A stretch of DNA of 64,000 bases from Phaeodactylum tricornutum CCAP 1055/1. Lineage: Eukaryota > Bacillariophyta > Bacillariophyceae > Surirellales > Neidiaceae. The notes beneath the pieces were generated by a model. That model was not told the DNA's origin. It was given only the letters and a program-made list of their open reading frames with translations, and ran no database searches. A program made the position numbers and the translations under genes. Below are positions 31,186-42,003 of the stretch, one piece after another. Every line of letters starts with the position of its first letter. The first letter of the stretch is position 1. The stretch lies in contig NC_011680.1 in NCBI RefSeq assembly GCF_000150955.2, positions 1 through 64,000 of the forward strand, given 5' to 3'.

Positions 31186-31722
31186 TGAGGATACAGCTTT
31201 TCAATCTGCTGTTTGCCGTACATGCCGGAGAAGCCGATACTTGGACCATGCGTGACCAGCTGGAACGTAAGAAAGTCAGTCCGCGCAGTCGTCCGGATCA
31301 CTGTCAGTCAAATTACTTCATCTTTGCCCCACTTCTGGATTACAGGGATTCCTGTTTAACACGCACCGGAAATAGTCATGGATTGGGTTTGCAAAGCAGA
31401 GATTATTTTGACAGCCAATATTTGACTTGTCTAGTCTGTGTCGTATACATGTCGAAACGGTACCAGAAATGAAACGTGCGCGATTCTGGATACTGACTGA
31501 TTGTTACTGTGAAGTTCCTAACTGTAAAACTTGACCGCGAGCAGAGTTGCGAACTTGAAATGAGAAGAGTATCGAGAATGTATATCACAAAAAGACGCAG
31601 CAACAAAACCTTCGTTCTCAGTTGTCTATGGCAGACACCTAGTCGGCAAATACCGCTTGACGCAATCGCTATATTGAGGCCGGAAAGGGATTATTAACAT
31701 ACTTTTGGCCTTTTGAGAAGGC
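31186..31722. promoter_or_regulatory. divergent intergenic region, ChaC-RCC1 / 2OG oxygenase
   Basis: 537 bp. Two copies of the recurrent core are seen: CACTGTCAGTCAAATT near 31297, closer to the ChaC-RCC1 gene, and TAACTGTAAAACT near 31519, about 200 bp upstream of the oxygenase start. No supported gene. Confidence 0.4.
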
Positions 31723-33006
31723 ATGATCGGTTCTTATTCCAGGCAAAATAGAATTGGCTTGTTCTTCGTTTTCGTTGCGACATCGAAAGTAGGTGCGAAA
31801 GTCCCAACGTCTCGTAAAAGAGTCCTTCCTCAAACAGATATGCCTGGCAATAGCGATGCATGGAATGGAATTGGCGGTGGAGCCGTCAATGAAAAGGTGA
31901 GAACACAGGGTTCTCAGGATGGAACGAAGGACCTTCTAGATAATCCTAATTCGTCGGGCTTTAATCCTTCAAATTCACGGGCACACTTATTCCACGCATT
32001 GGAAGGACTGGATCGCTATCCGAACTACCTCGCAAGGTGGAACGAGTCAGATATAAATTGCTTAGAAAATGCTTTAGAAGAGGTACTGGTGAAGGTTTGC
32101 GAGCAGAAGCGCTCAATACTGGATCAGAAAAAAGGGATACAGGCCTTAGTCGGGGAACTTCTTGAAGCCGACGGAGATAGATGGCGGAATCTTTTGCGGC
32201 CCCCAACCAACTGGTCAGAAATGCAAGATGGTGTTTTAGATAGCAAGGCATATTGCACTATTATCGCTCCAAGACTTTTTACCCAAGCAACACCTCCTAC
32301 AGTACGACAAATCCTCGCAGCGGAAGTCGAAATAGAGCTAGACGTAGGGCAATTGACATGCTTGATGAACGAGGAGATGTATGATGTTTATTCTCTCTCC
32401 ATTCTCTCGGAGAGTTTTTGTGGTAGAGTCCGAGAGTTTGTCTCGGAAGTTTCCAGGCTCGGGCAAACGGAGAAGTATGCTAACCTGCAAATGGGACGAC
32501 GGCCCATAGACCTTGACACTATTGGACTCGGCTGGATCAATGACTTACTATTTTACCTTATCCTACGTCCTATTTCGCGTCATCTTTTCGAATCATCGGA
32601 AAGTTTTGGCGACTTGAACTGGCGACAAGGATATGTTGCTGCCTACTCAGCAAACCCTACCGAGGGAAGGCCTAGAGCACAACTAATTACTCATACTGAC
32701 GACAGCGAAGTTACATTGAACATCGGTCTGGGGGAAAACTTCACAGGTGGGGCTATAGAGTTTCGAGGATTACGGGGAACGCCGGAAGCTGGAAAGTTGA
32801 TCGGTACGATTCAGCCTCGAGTTGGCGTAGCTCTGATACATGCAGGCCGGCATTTTCACGATGTCACAACCGTGACGTCTGGGGATCGCTTTGCCCTAGT
32901 CATGTGGGCCAGGTCCTGGGGTGGTATTCGCCAGCAAGCTTGTCCCTGTTGCTGGCTCAATCGACGTAAAGATGACCATTGTGTATGCGGTCCAAGCTGG
33001 AATTAG
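31723..33006 (+). CDS. prolyl-hydroxylase-like 2OG-Fe(II) oxygenase with Cys-rich tail
   Basis: Single exon of 427 aa. The catalytic C-terminal domain has HTDDSEVTLNIGLG (His about 324, Asp about 326), GGAIEFRG, then HAGRHFHDV with the distal His, and GDRFALVMWAR with the 2-oxoglutarate-binding Arg near 389. This is the P4H/PKHD arrangement. The protein ends with a Cys cluster, CPCCWLNRRKDD then CVCG, which may bind metal. The N-terminus is moderately hydrophobic and could be a signal peptide. The substrate is unknown. Confidence 0.8.
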   Translation: MIGSYSRQNRIGLFFVFVATSKVGAKVPTSRKRVLPQTDMPGNSDAWNGIGGGAVNEKVRTQGSQDGTKDLLDNPNSSGFNPSNSRAHLFHALEGLDRYPNYLARWNESDINCLENALEEVLVKVCEQKRSILDQKKGIQALVGELLEADGDRWRNLLRPPTNWSEMQDGVLDSKAYCTIIAPRLFTQATPPTVRQILAAEVEIELDVGQLTCLMNEEMYDVYSLSILSESFCGRVREFVSEVSRLGQTEKYANLQMGRRPIDLDTIGLGWINDLLFYLILRPISRHLFESSESFGDLNWRQGYVAAYSANPTEGRPRAQLITHTDDSEVTLNIGLGENFTGGAIEFRGLRGTPEAGKLIGTIQPRVGVALIHAGRHFHDVTTVTSGDRFALVMWARSWGGIRQQACPCCWLNRRKDDHCVCGPSWN

Positions 33007-33122
33007 GAAATCTGCAGTGTTACTCTATATAGATTATAGATAGTCAACTGTGAATAAGATGCACAAATGTTCGGCTTTCATTCGGGGTAGTACGTGTAAA
33101 GCACACAATAATCATAATGCTT

Positions 33123-33998
33123 TCATCGCCAGTGAGCTCGTTCAGCATCGCCTGGATTTCCGCAAAGCCAGCGCAGAATAGCAGGCGGTTCTAGTATCCT
33201 TTTCACTTGCCAGCCGCGAATATCGGCAATGACCGGGTAAACAAATTCCAGAAAATAATAAGAATGACCGACACAGATACCGATGATGTCCATTAAGGGA
33301 GAATTTCCGATAAGAACACTAAAGGTTAGCATCACCCAAGGCAGATACGGAGCGTGAAAGGTCAAGAATCCAAGAAAACTCATTTTCACGTCTTCGTTGC
33401 GGCGTCCCCAAACGTACGCCATCATGAAAGTCAAGGCACTTCCCAAGAACTCCACATTCATGTAAGAGGCTACGATGGAAATTTGGAAAATTCCAAAAAG
33501 TAAGAACATAACATAATTCGCCGTACGTCCGCGGAAATCTCCGTCTTCCAATAGCCGACTGTATCGTACCTTGTGTGGAAAACCATTAGAAAATGAGATA
33601 CAAAAAAAGCGCGGGTTCCAAAAAGTAAAAGTGCACTTACTAAAAAGTACATGTGAAAGAGGAAATCTACAGAAAAAACACCAAAGAAGAGGTAGGATGT
33701 GATGACACGCCAAATTTGTCCCTGAACCACCAAATCGTAATTGAAGTAAAGGGAGAATGGACTGATGATTTCGATAGCACAAGCTGCGCTGGTTAGAAAG
33801 GCGCCCGTCAAATAGAGACGGGAAACAGGAGGGATTTCCATATACCTGGTAACAAAGAGCGATATCGGCAAGTGTGAGAAGATGTTCTCTTAGGCACTGG
33901 CTCTATCGCTTAAGAGAACCTAAGACTGACCATGACATCAGATCAACGCCAGCACCAGCGTGACCACCAGCGCCCAACGCTTGCGCCCCAAAATCCAT
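33123..33998 (-). CDS. Derlin (Der1-like), ER-associated degradation
   Basis: Three exons (33998-33931, 33845-33641, 33569-33123) joined by introns of 85 and 71 nt, giving 239 aa. The first small exon is inferred because splicing it on restores the WY before the conserved IPPVSRLYLTGAFL. The body shows ISPFSLYFN, QIWRVITSYLFFG, RLLEDGDFRGRTANYVM and HSYYFLEFVYP, with several membrane helices. Derlins form the ERAD retrotranslocation channel. Diatoms also have a plastid-surrounding (SELMA) Derlin that needs a bipartite presequence. None is seen here, so the host ER copy is more likely. Confidence 0.9.
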
Positions 33999-34460
33999 GA
34001 TGTCGATAGGGCGTGGCGACAGACTTCTACGCCGCTTTCGTCTCGTCTTTCTGCGACAAGATTAAAAAATCGATGTGTTGTTCGTCGTAGTTCTACCTTT
34101 CAGAATGAAGGTAAAGAAATCATGGAAATAGAGATTACAATCGTGTTGTGATTGAACTGACTGAACGTTTGCGTTTCGCAGCACTCTGTGTCCTGTAAAG
34201 AAAACGAGACTCTTTCGTGAGAGACATTTTTTTCTGCCAGAACACAGCCTGACTATCAAAACGACGAGACATGTTTCCGACAAAATTCTGTGCGTGCGCC
34301 TTTTGTCCTTCCACGTGGCTAACCTACCCTAGTTGCAAAAGAAAACCACCTTTATTTATTATGTAACTTCCTCCTGCCAATTACGTTGCTAACATGGATT
34401 AGAAAATTAGAGTTGTAGAGTAAAACAGGCTCTCGAAACCTTCTTTCAACAGATTCATTT
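33999..34460. other. intergenic between two minus-strand genes
   Basis: 462 bp between the PIG-U stop and the Derlin start, so it holds the Derlin promoter and the PIG-U 3' end. No motif or open frame of note was recognised. Confidence 0.35.
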
Positions 34461-36011
34461 TCACTCACTTTCTTGTACGGCTCTTTGATTGATCTCCTTT
34501 GATTGTCTTTGTTTTTCATGGTCTATTTCAAGGTTCAGTGCAGTGGAGGTCATTGAAGTATCGTTCTTTTCCGTCCAGCGCAGTGCCTTGTCGCGACTCA
34601 GACTTGCACCAGTGAATTCAACTAGTAACATTGCGATGAAAATGTTGTAGGCCAGACACTGAAAGAAAATGTAGTTTGCTTCACCGTTGCTCGGTTCCAG
34701 CCACATCCAGTATCCCGCTGAATACAAAAGAACTGGTACTGGCCAAGCGCAAAAGCTGACAAGACACGGAAGAAATCGCATACGGACTAGAGAGCGGGGC
34801 TCAAGCAGCATCAAACAGAAGAGTAAATTCCAATCATATAAAGTGTGAGTGGCACTGAACACAACTGATAGAAACCAAAAAATAATAACCTGGCATGAGA
34901 AACGTACAATTAGGTTAGAAGATAAATCGACATGTCACCGTTCAAAGCCAGGACCACTCACCATTACGATTGGGTATCTGTAGAGACGGAGTGCCAAAGG
35001 AGTGACTAGAACGAACGGAATGCTTCCTAGTAAACATCGGAAGTAGCTGTGGAATCGACCAAACATTTCCATATGCAGATACCACACAACCGACAAACTC
35101 GGGACGGATTTCGAAAGGAAGGGTTCTCCATGCGTGGCAGTGAATACGCGCAAGTAGTTTGACTGTCCAACAAGCAACAAGGACAGTATTTGGAGCGCCA
35201 GAGTGCAGATCAAGAAAGAGAATATCAAACTACCGCACTTCCTCTGCCGAGATTTTAAGGAGAGAATTGCTGGGAGCACAAATAATGCGCACCGTGCATG
35301 TAAGTATGATGCGGTTGCCAATGCTCCACCTGCTAATACCGGTGAACCGCTGAACGAAGACAAGACTCCCTGAAGAACGAGGAGCACCGTCACATTTTGG
35401 AAGGAGCCGAAGCAGCTGCTCGAAAGAATTGTGATGGGACTACAGAAGTACACCAGCGATGCCAGTATTGGAAGATCTTCCGAAGACAGTGCTGTCGATG
35501 AGTCTACCGGATTCGTCACGTCGAACACATGAGCCAATTGAGGTCGAATTGCAGCTGGTAGTTTGACATGCCAACGCTCCTCCCATGAAGACTCTTGTCG
35601 TCGTGCAGCGATGGTAGCTATTTGCTCGAGAGTTCTTGCAACTGCATAATCAATAACCAGCGAAAGGGTAAATCGCATGAAGAAGAAGCTGTACGGGACT
35701 CTGTAAAATGTCTCAAGCAGCGCTAGCAACAATGGTTGAAGGTGTACTTGCCCTCCATCGTCATAGGCGTCAACAAACCGATGAGGAGGTATCAAGGATC
35801 GAAAAGCAGTGGCTTCGCTCGCGCATTCAACCAGACCTTCAGGATTACAAATGATAGATCGAACAGCCGAGGATTGGACCCAACTCAACAAATCAGATGA
35901 TAAACCGCCGGAAATCAATGCAAGACGGATTCCGATGGCAATTTTTGTCAGGCTCGACGTCTGGAACGAGGCTATTCCCGATATTTGTCTTCCAACCCTT
36001 ATCTCATCCAT
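34461..36011 (-). CDS. GPI transamidase subunit PIG-U
   Basis: Two exons, 36011-34962 and 34889-34461, separated by a 72-nt GT-AG intron, giving 492 aa. PIG-U hallmarks are DAYDDGGQVHLQPLLLALLE in the N-terminal loop, YFCSPITILSSSCFGS in the middle, WYLHMEMFGRFHSYF, and a C-terminal run of hydrophobic helices including the segment after YDWNLLFCLMLLEP. PIG-U belongs to the ER membrane complex that attaches GPI anchors to proteins. Length is slightly above the usual 420-435 aa because of a polar tail rich in Lys, Glu and Gln. Confidence 0.88.
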
Positions 36012-36767
36012 TCTTTTGATGGCTTCTTGTCAAATAAACCTAAAAACTGTAAGGTGCTTGTAGTATCGAGAGATAGTTGCGTTGTTTGCTACTTTGTCTT
36101 CCTCGAACCTCATTTTGATTCTTGGAGTTTGCAAAATAACCTCTCGATACCGTCTGACGCAGCCCGTTACAGTTCACTATATATGTTAACGAGAGTGGTA
36201 CGACGGCAGACGAGGCCGCATGAGGACGTACAAGTAGGGCTCCAATATCCATAAGTCCAGAGCTGAAACTATGCCAGTGACTAACTGAGAAGACTCTCAC
36301 GACCACAGTCACCGACGAAGTATAAGCGGATTTACCCAAACGATTATCAAACAACCCAGTGAAAGGTTATATGACCGAATATATAACAAGCGTGATGGAT
36401 GCTACGATTGAATGACTGGCATACAAAAGACCAGCATCTCAATACAGGAAGTAGATAGAAACGTAATGTGAAGCAACTCACAACTTAGAACAAGGTAACG
36501 AACGGAACGGTTACATCTAGGTTAGGCAGTAGATACGGATAATCTACTGGGAACGAACGAGTATTTCAACATATATACAACTGGCAACGACAGCTTTTTA
36601 CCTGTAACTCGATGGTTTCTCTAGAAACCTGTCTAACTTTTCATTTAAAGCGAAACCAAAAGAATAACGCACTTCTTTAAGGTGTAGGCAGATATGCGTC
36701 AAGCAGGAATAAATAATTAGTAAAATGGATGCAAATTGTGTTCTACCGACAACCTACAATACTTCTC
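36012..36767. other. intergenic, PIG-U promoter side
   Basis: 756 AT-rich bp upstream of PIG-U and downstream of the glycosyltransferase gene. AAAAACTGTAAGG near 36044 lies about 35 bp upstream of the PIG-U start. Nothing else was recognised. Confidence 0.35.
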
Positions 36768-38195
36768 TCATATCCTCTCTTCAAACGAGCATGGTCCGTG
36801 TTCGTTTGGCGACTCGGAACACAACGATATTATGCGCCCAAAGAGCACCTCTTCCATTCGGTGCCAAGACCGGTGCTTCGACATTGCTATGAAGCGTCCT
36901 TCTCTAGCGATTGATAAACGGTCTTTCTCATGGCCAATATAGAATTGAATGTACTCACGCAGCTCAGCAGAATTACTATACTCAATCAGCGAAGTTCCAT
37001 TTTTCAATCCCTCGGGTAGCGATAGCATTCGGTCCGTCAAAACAAGTGCACCGGAAGCTAGCGCCTCCATTAATCGATAATGGTCTTCCCATTGATCCCT
37101 TTGGGAGACCACATGAATCTTGCTTGTGAGCATGACTTGTATAAGCAATCGTGAAACCTTTTGTCGCCCCAGATACCGTGCTTTCCCTACAATGCCTACC
37201 ACAGTTTTCCAATCAGGATGTTGCTTGGAGAGATCAACCACTATCTGACTTACTTTTGTCCGCAAATTGGAATATCCCTGATAAACTTCGGATGAGTTGC
37301 CCAATGGCCACAGATGAATGACGTCAATAGGTCTTGGGAGGCTCGCAATGTCGTCGCTCAAAGATCGACCTCTTATTTTCAGATAATTGTGCATAGCCTC
37401 AACGATATCGCTACGCACCACAAGCGGCGTGTGTATCTGATCAGGAAGGAAGAGTCGATTCTTGCTGTTGATATGATATCCAGTATCAACCCACTGCAAA
37501 GTCTCGTTCCATGACCGGTGTAAAATGACGGATCGTTTAAAGTAACGTGTCCAATATTCACCACCCAACTCGTCTCGAGACGGCTTGCACAGGTAGTCAG
37601 ACGGGAAGTCGTAGTGGGTTTGAAGGAAATGAATCGGCCAAAACAACGGTAAAGTCTTGGTGCGACGGTACCTGCGGACATTATGTACAGCCTGAAGCAA
37701 GTTTTCGCACCAATCTCTCGGAACGTTTCCGCCCACCGTTTCATCGGCAACCCAAACTGTATCAGGGTGATCATCATACATGTCAACAAGTTGTATGTAT
37801 GGGCTTTTGAAGAGCCCGTCCTCACCGACGTGGATCGCATCGGGAGAAGATCCGATTGTTACGTAGGGCCAGTACACAACACGGAGAGGGAGGTCTACTG
37901 TTCTGTGTAGTAGTGGAACAAAAGCACGATCCGGATGCAACGGGCTCAGTGGTCTTGATTGGGACGAGCGATTTACTACCGCAATTTCAACATTCGTCAG
38001 TAGACTCGTGTCGAGGTCAGAAGAATGCAAAAAGTAGTCAACCTGAACAAAAGAGTAGGTTCCCAACAGCTGTCGTATCAGTCCGAAGACAGCAGCAAGC
38101 AAGCCAATTCGGAAACACCACCATGTTGGTCGACGCAAACCATCATACAGGTGTTCTCCCACGAAGCGCAAAGTTGAAACAGCTCGAAAACACAT
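36768..38195 (-). CDS. type II membrane glycosyltransferase-like protein
   Basis: Single exon of 475 aa. A short cytosolic N-terminus is followed by one membrane helix at about residues 25-45, the topology of Golgi glycosyltransferases. The C-terminal third resembles the GT-B 'glycosyl transferases group 1' fold, with DHYRLMEALASGALVLTDRM followed by LREYIQFYIGHEKDRLSIAREGR, where the Glu of the E-x7-E type loop and the Gly-Ala turn are visible. The middle is lineage-specific. Donor and acceptor sugars are unknown; a CgeB/YkvP-type relative is the closest that I recognise. Confidence 0.65.
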   Translation of the reverse strand: MCFRAVSTLRFVGEHLYDGLRRPTWWCFRIGLLAAVFGLIRQLLGTYSFVQVDYFLHSSDLDTSLLTNVEIAVVNRSSQSRPLSPLHPDRAFVPLLHRTVDLPLRVVYWPYVTIGSSPDAIHVGEDGLFKSPYIQLVDMYDDHPDTVWVADETVGGNVPRDWCENLLQAVHNVRRYRRTKTLPLFWPIHFLQTHYDFPSDYLCKPSRDELGGEYWTRYFKRSVILHRSWNETLQWVDTGYHINSKNRLFLPDQIHTPLVVRSDIVEAMHNYLKIRGRSLSDDIASLPRPIDVIHLWPLGNSSEVYQGYSNLRTKVSQIVVDLSKQHPDWKTVVGIVGKARYLGRQKVSRLLIQVMLTSKIHVVSQRDQWEDHYRLMEALASGALVLTDRMLSLPEGLKNGTSLIEYSNSAELREYIQFYIGHEKDRLSIAREGRFIAMSKHRSWHRMEEVLFGRIISLCSESPNEHGPCSFEERI

Positions 38196-38788
38196 TTCTT
38201 TTGTGTGGGAGGCATGTCTGACAAGTCAAAGGCATCCTCGGGTCTTCAAACCTCAATAATATTGCCCTTGGATCCGTTTCCATCACTCTAGAAAGGTGTA
38301 TAACTGGCGAATCGAAGCAAATACGTACAACAGTGAATCCAGATAACGGGCGACAGGAGAGCAGGTGCCCCTTTTATATTCTCGTCATTCGAAAGAGATT
38401 GACCCTGATACGTGTTTTTCAGGTAGAGCCCGGATTGAATGATTGACAGTCGAACGGAGTGCTTTTTTGGTGTTGAACTTGACAGTGAGACAGACAGCCA
38501 GACATTCGAGGTGTTTTTGTATGTAAATAGGTAGACTACTATTTTCCAGTTAATTCGATGACTTCCAAAAATCATTTTGATCGTACCTTTGACCTTACTG
38601 TTGCTTGCGTGCCATTTATATTAGACCGACTATAAACCGACGTTCGGCAACTCCTCCCTTTCTCCAACCCATCTCGGCTCTATCTCTTTGCATTGTTCCG
38701 GATTGGACTTTTTTCCGACGTCCGTGCTGCAGATCACACCGACTCACTTGATGTGCCCCAACTTTGTCTTTATGACTTAACGTGTATC
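38196..38788. promoter_or_regulatory. divergent intergenic region, glycosyltransferase / MED8-like
   Basis: 593 bp. The recurrent core appears as CAACAGTGAATCC near 38328, TTGACAGTGAGACAGACAG near 38478 and CCTTACTGTTGC near 38597. The in-frame open sequence from 38693 to 38788 starts only with TTG and is taken as leader. Confidence 0.4.
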
Positions 38789-39199
38789 ATGAGCTCCGGA
38801 CCACGAAGAAGCGACGAGCAACATGGCATTTACGCACGACAGGCAACAATCCTGCGGAAAAATATGTTGGAATGGGATCGTATGTTACGGAATCCGCGTG
38901 GTGAAGATTGGCCTACAATGCTTGGACGATTGAACGCTGCTTTGAATCAATCAGCTAATCTCAATAGAAGCATCGAAGACGTTATGGATCATTTTGTTTA
39001 TTTACCGAAACAAAGTACAGCTAATCCGCAAGATATACCGTTCTTCTTGTCAACAAGGCTAGAAGCACCCGACAATCAAGATACGGGAGAAGAATCCGTC
39101 GAAATATTGCGTAACGATCCCATACAACAACTTGCTGTTTACGAGAGCAAGGCTGCACAATTAGCAGCTGAATTTGAGAGAAATTTGGTTCGCTTCTGA
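38789..39199 (+). CDS. Mediator subunit 8-like protein
   Basis: 136 aa from the only suitable ATG. The pattern is that of MED8: an N-terminal helix pair with LRKNMLEWDRML, WPTMLGRLNAALNQSANLNRSIED, then HFVYLPKQSTANPQDIPFFLSTRLE, which corresponds to the 'hLx-hPxhLSxxxD' stretch after the coiled region in known MED8 proteins. MED8 sits in the head module of the Mediator complex and links to TBP. Because the protein is short and helical, similarity to another coiled protein cannot be ruled out. Confidence 0.6.
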   Translation: MSSGPRRSDEQHGIYARQATILRKNMLEWDRMLRNPRGEDWPTMLGRLNAALNQSANLNRSIEDVMDHFVYLPKQSTANPQDIPFFLSTRLEAPDNQDTGEESVEILRNDPIQQLAVYESKAAQLAAEFERNLVRF

Positions 39200-39352
39200 T
39201 CAACAAGAAATGTGTGCTTTGCTTTTGAATAGAGTTACATTTAAGTAAGCAATGCGAGACTCAAGTGATCCAAAAGCTTCCGGAACCTCACTTGTTAAAT
39301 TGAGCTTTCTATAGTGGTAGAAGATCATGGCATACGATAATATACCGTTTCC

Positions 39353-41415
39353 TTACGGTCGACCAATTAAGCCACGTGCAATTAGATCATTCATCATTTT
39401 CGTGTCTTCGTCGCCCTGGACACGCAGTACTTCTTCCGACAAGGTTAAAACGTGCAGGCGGTCCGAGGAGGCTACTGCAATACGACGTCCATCACCGGAC
39501 CATTCTAGCTTGTTGAGTCCGCGACCCGACATTGCGTCAGGCTCAATTACAATACCGTCTTGACCAGTGACAGGGTCCTCCAACGATTTAGCCAGATTCC
39601 AAAATCCTACTGTACCATTACTAGACGCTGCTGCAAACAGCGAGGGATGCGTTGGACTCCATTTGACGTCGGACATGTAATCGTAGGAGTGACTCACAAA
39701 ACTCAATAACGGCTTATCGGCATAGGCGGGGGCCCAGAGCTTCACGGTCCAGTCAACACCAGACGATAAGACAAGCCCGTCGCTGTTTCTCAGAAAGCCT
39801 TTTGTCAAACCGGTGGCCCGACTGGCTGTGCTTTTTTTAAAGGTCTTAGTGGAAAGAGACGTCACCATTCCGTAGTGGCCGATACTCTCGCCCTGGTCGT
39901 CTTTGGCATCAAGCTTACGTACTTGTTTTCGCGAAGACCGTTGACCCCCGGAAGTAGCCGACGAGGGCACAGAGTAAAGTGTACCATATTCGTCACCGAG
40001 CACCAATGTTTCGGACTCCGGCGCAACAGCAAAGCAAGAAACACTGTCGCCAACTTGAACGGACTCGACTGGTTCACGTAGATTCGAGAGAGACCAAAAG
40101 TTCACACGACCGTCGGTAGAACTCGTAACTATTCCAGACTAACAGAGTTGATAAGAGTTATGTAAGTAAGCACGGGTCTGAACACAAAAAGCTCAACAGG
40201 TTTGTATGTTTCTCTTACCCCTCCTTCGACGACTTCCATTCGACAAATTGGGTGCACATGCCCTTTGCTGGATGCTCCAGCAATGCTGGATAAGGCAGAT
40301 TTCTGAACTGGAAGTCGACCGGCCCGTACGTCCCAAACAACCATTTGTCCACTTTCACAGCCTCCAACGATCAATGGAGATTCTGAGGGGTGGAAGCGCC
40401 CTGTCGTTACTGGACTGCCACACGTAAATACGTGTTCCGGGCGAGATGGCATGGTCAAATTCCAAACTAATGCTAAGCCATCGGACTGCAATTCCCCACT
40501 ACGCGGTGTTAGTGACGACGACAGAGTATCGTTGGGAGACACAGCCGAAACTGCTGCGGATCCCTTCGAAAGATGCGCTGAAGCACTGGTCGACATGCAC
40601 ATATGATATGTTGAAAGAAGAAGCTCACGATGCAATGGAGACCAATCCATATCAGTAACGTCTCGACCGGAAGTCCATTTGACGCATTCGTAGACCTGCC
40701 GAGATGCCAAAAACTTGCTTTGGTCCGTCTCTTTAGAGACACTTTCTGTGTGCTCGAGATCATGGCTTTCGCCGACGTAGTCTGCGAACAAGTCAGTGAG
40801 TAAAGGGGCGCCCAAAAGGCGTTCAACCTTTTTGGAAGCGCTATTAAGGAAGTTAGAAAAAGGTTTCGAGGCAATTTCTTTCTCCAGATCTTCTGGTGAA
40901 AGCATTTTCGGAATTTGATTGTGTTGGTCTTTGCTTGGATCATTCTCTGCTGCGTCTTTGTCTCCCAACAGCCTTTCCGTCAGATCTGGCTTATTCTCTT
41001 CGGAAGCTACGGCATCAGGTGAGTCATCAATATCTGTATCCGTCTGGGTTCCAATCGTGAAGGTTTCGACGGTTTTCGGCAGGGGTGCTGGTGCAGGCTC
41101 AGCAAAGACATTATTAGTCGTTGTCGTCGAGCTGCTCGCCGATTTCGTGGATACAATCGCTGCGACGGTGCCGTTTTGAGTCGATGGGACGAGCTCGGCT
41201 ACCGTATCCGCATCAGACTCGGTTAAGCGCACAGATTCTGTCGAAGGTTGGCTCAGTAAGCCGTCAATATACTCGTCTAGATTTGCCGATGCCGATGCTC
41301 GAACATTAGCGGTATCTTCACCTCGCCGGGAGCGGCGCTGCTTTAGCTCCTCCAGTCTCCGTCGTTTTTCCTCCAAAGCAGCGGCACGTTGGGTGCGGGA
41401 TTCCGAATCCGCCAT
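39353..41415 (-). CDS. cytoplasmic dynein intermediate chain (WD40)
   Basis: Two exons, 41415-40219 and 40138-39353, with an 80-nt GT-AG intron, giving 660 aa. The N-terminus ALEEKRRRLEELKQRRSRR is the charged helix that binds dynactin p150 in DYNC1I proteins. TQT at 123-125 (GTQTD) is a light-chain LC8-type site. The C-terminal two thirds is a WD40 propeller with GLALVWNLTMPSRPEHVF, SGQMVVWDVRAG, STDGRVNFWSLSN and SNGTVGFWNLAKS. It would carry cargo and light chains on the dynein motor. Two WD blades are interrupted by Ser-rich inserts. Confidence 0.93.
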
Positions 41416-42003
41416 TCTTTTCGGAAACGACCGATCGATTGGGGCCGGGATTCGGGATTAACAGCACGAATACGTTGGGCGTGGCCTGACTATGTGAATG
41501 TGATACGCAGTGAAGCCACTCGCAACAAAGAGGTAGACGGCCGATGTGTTGCACGAGTTTTTGTGTATTCAAACGGTGCGGTGCGTGTAGCCTTTTTCAC
41601 GGTTGGCAATCTTGTGGCTCTCGCTCTTTGCTTATGGCATTGCAATTTTTCCAATGTCTGAAAAGCGTCCTATTCGTTGTCCATATTTATATACGATATG
41701 TTACTTTATTCATATATTTTGTATAAGCTTTTCCGTTCTCTGATCCACTCTCTCTAGCTAGATAAGAGCATCAAACGTTTTGTGTGGAAACTTTCTGTCG
41801 AGCAGCGCTGACCGGCTGTGAGTCCGCAACAGAAATTGAAATTCGACGATTGTCAACACCAGCGCAAGCGCGTAGATGCGCGATACGGCAAGCTTTCCCT
41901 TGCCATTATTAAAGCGTACAGAACATACGCGAGAAAGCACAGCGACAACAGTAGCACATTAGACTCGCCATTGTTGTGGACGCCAAAGTGTCCGAGTGGG
42001 CCG
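41416..42003. other. divergent intergenic region; possible 5' coding extension
   Basis: 588 bp. The frame of the downstream gene is open back to 41818, but only a GTG begins it, so an unrecognised upstream exon is possible. No other signal was found. Confidence 0.35.

Noticed and set aside
38693-38788. N-terminal extension of the MED8-like protein
   Set aside because: It begins only with TTG and carries no family similarity.
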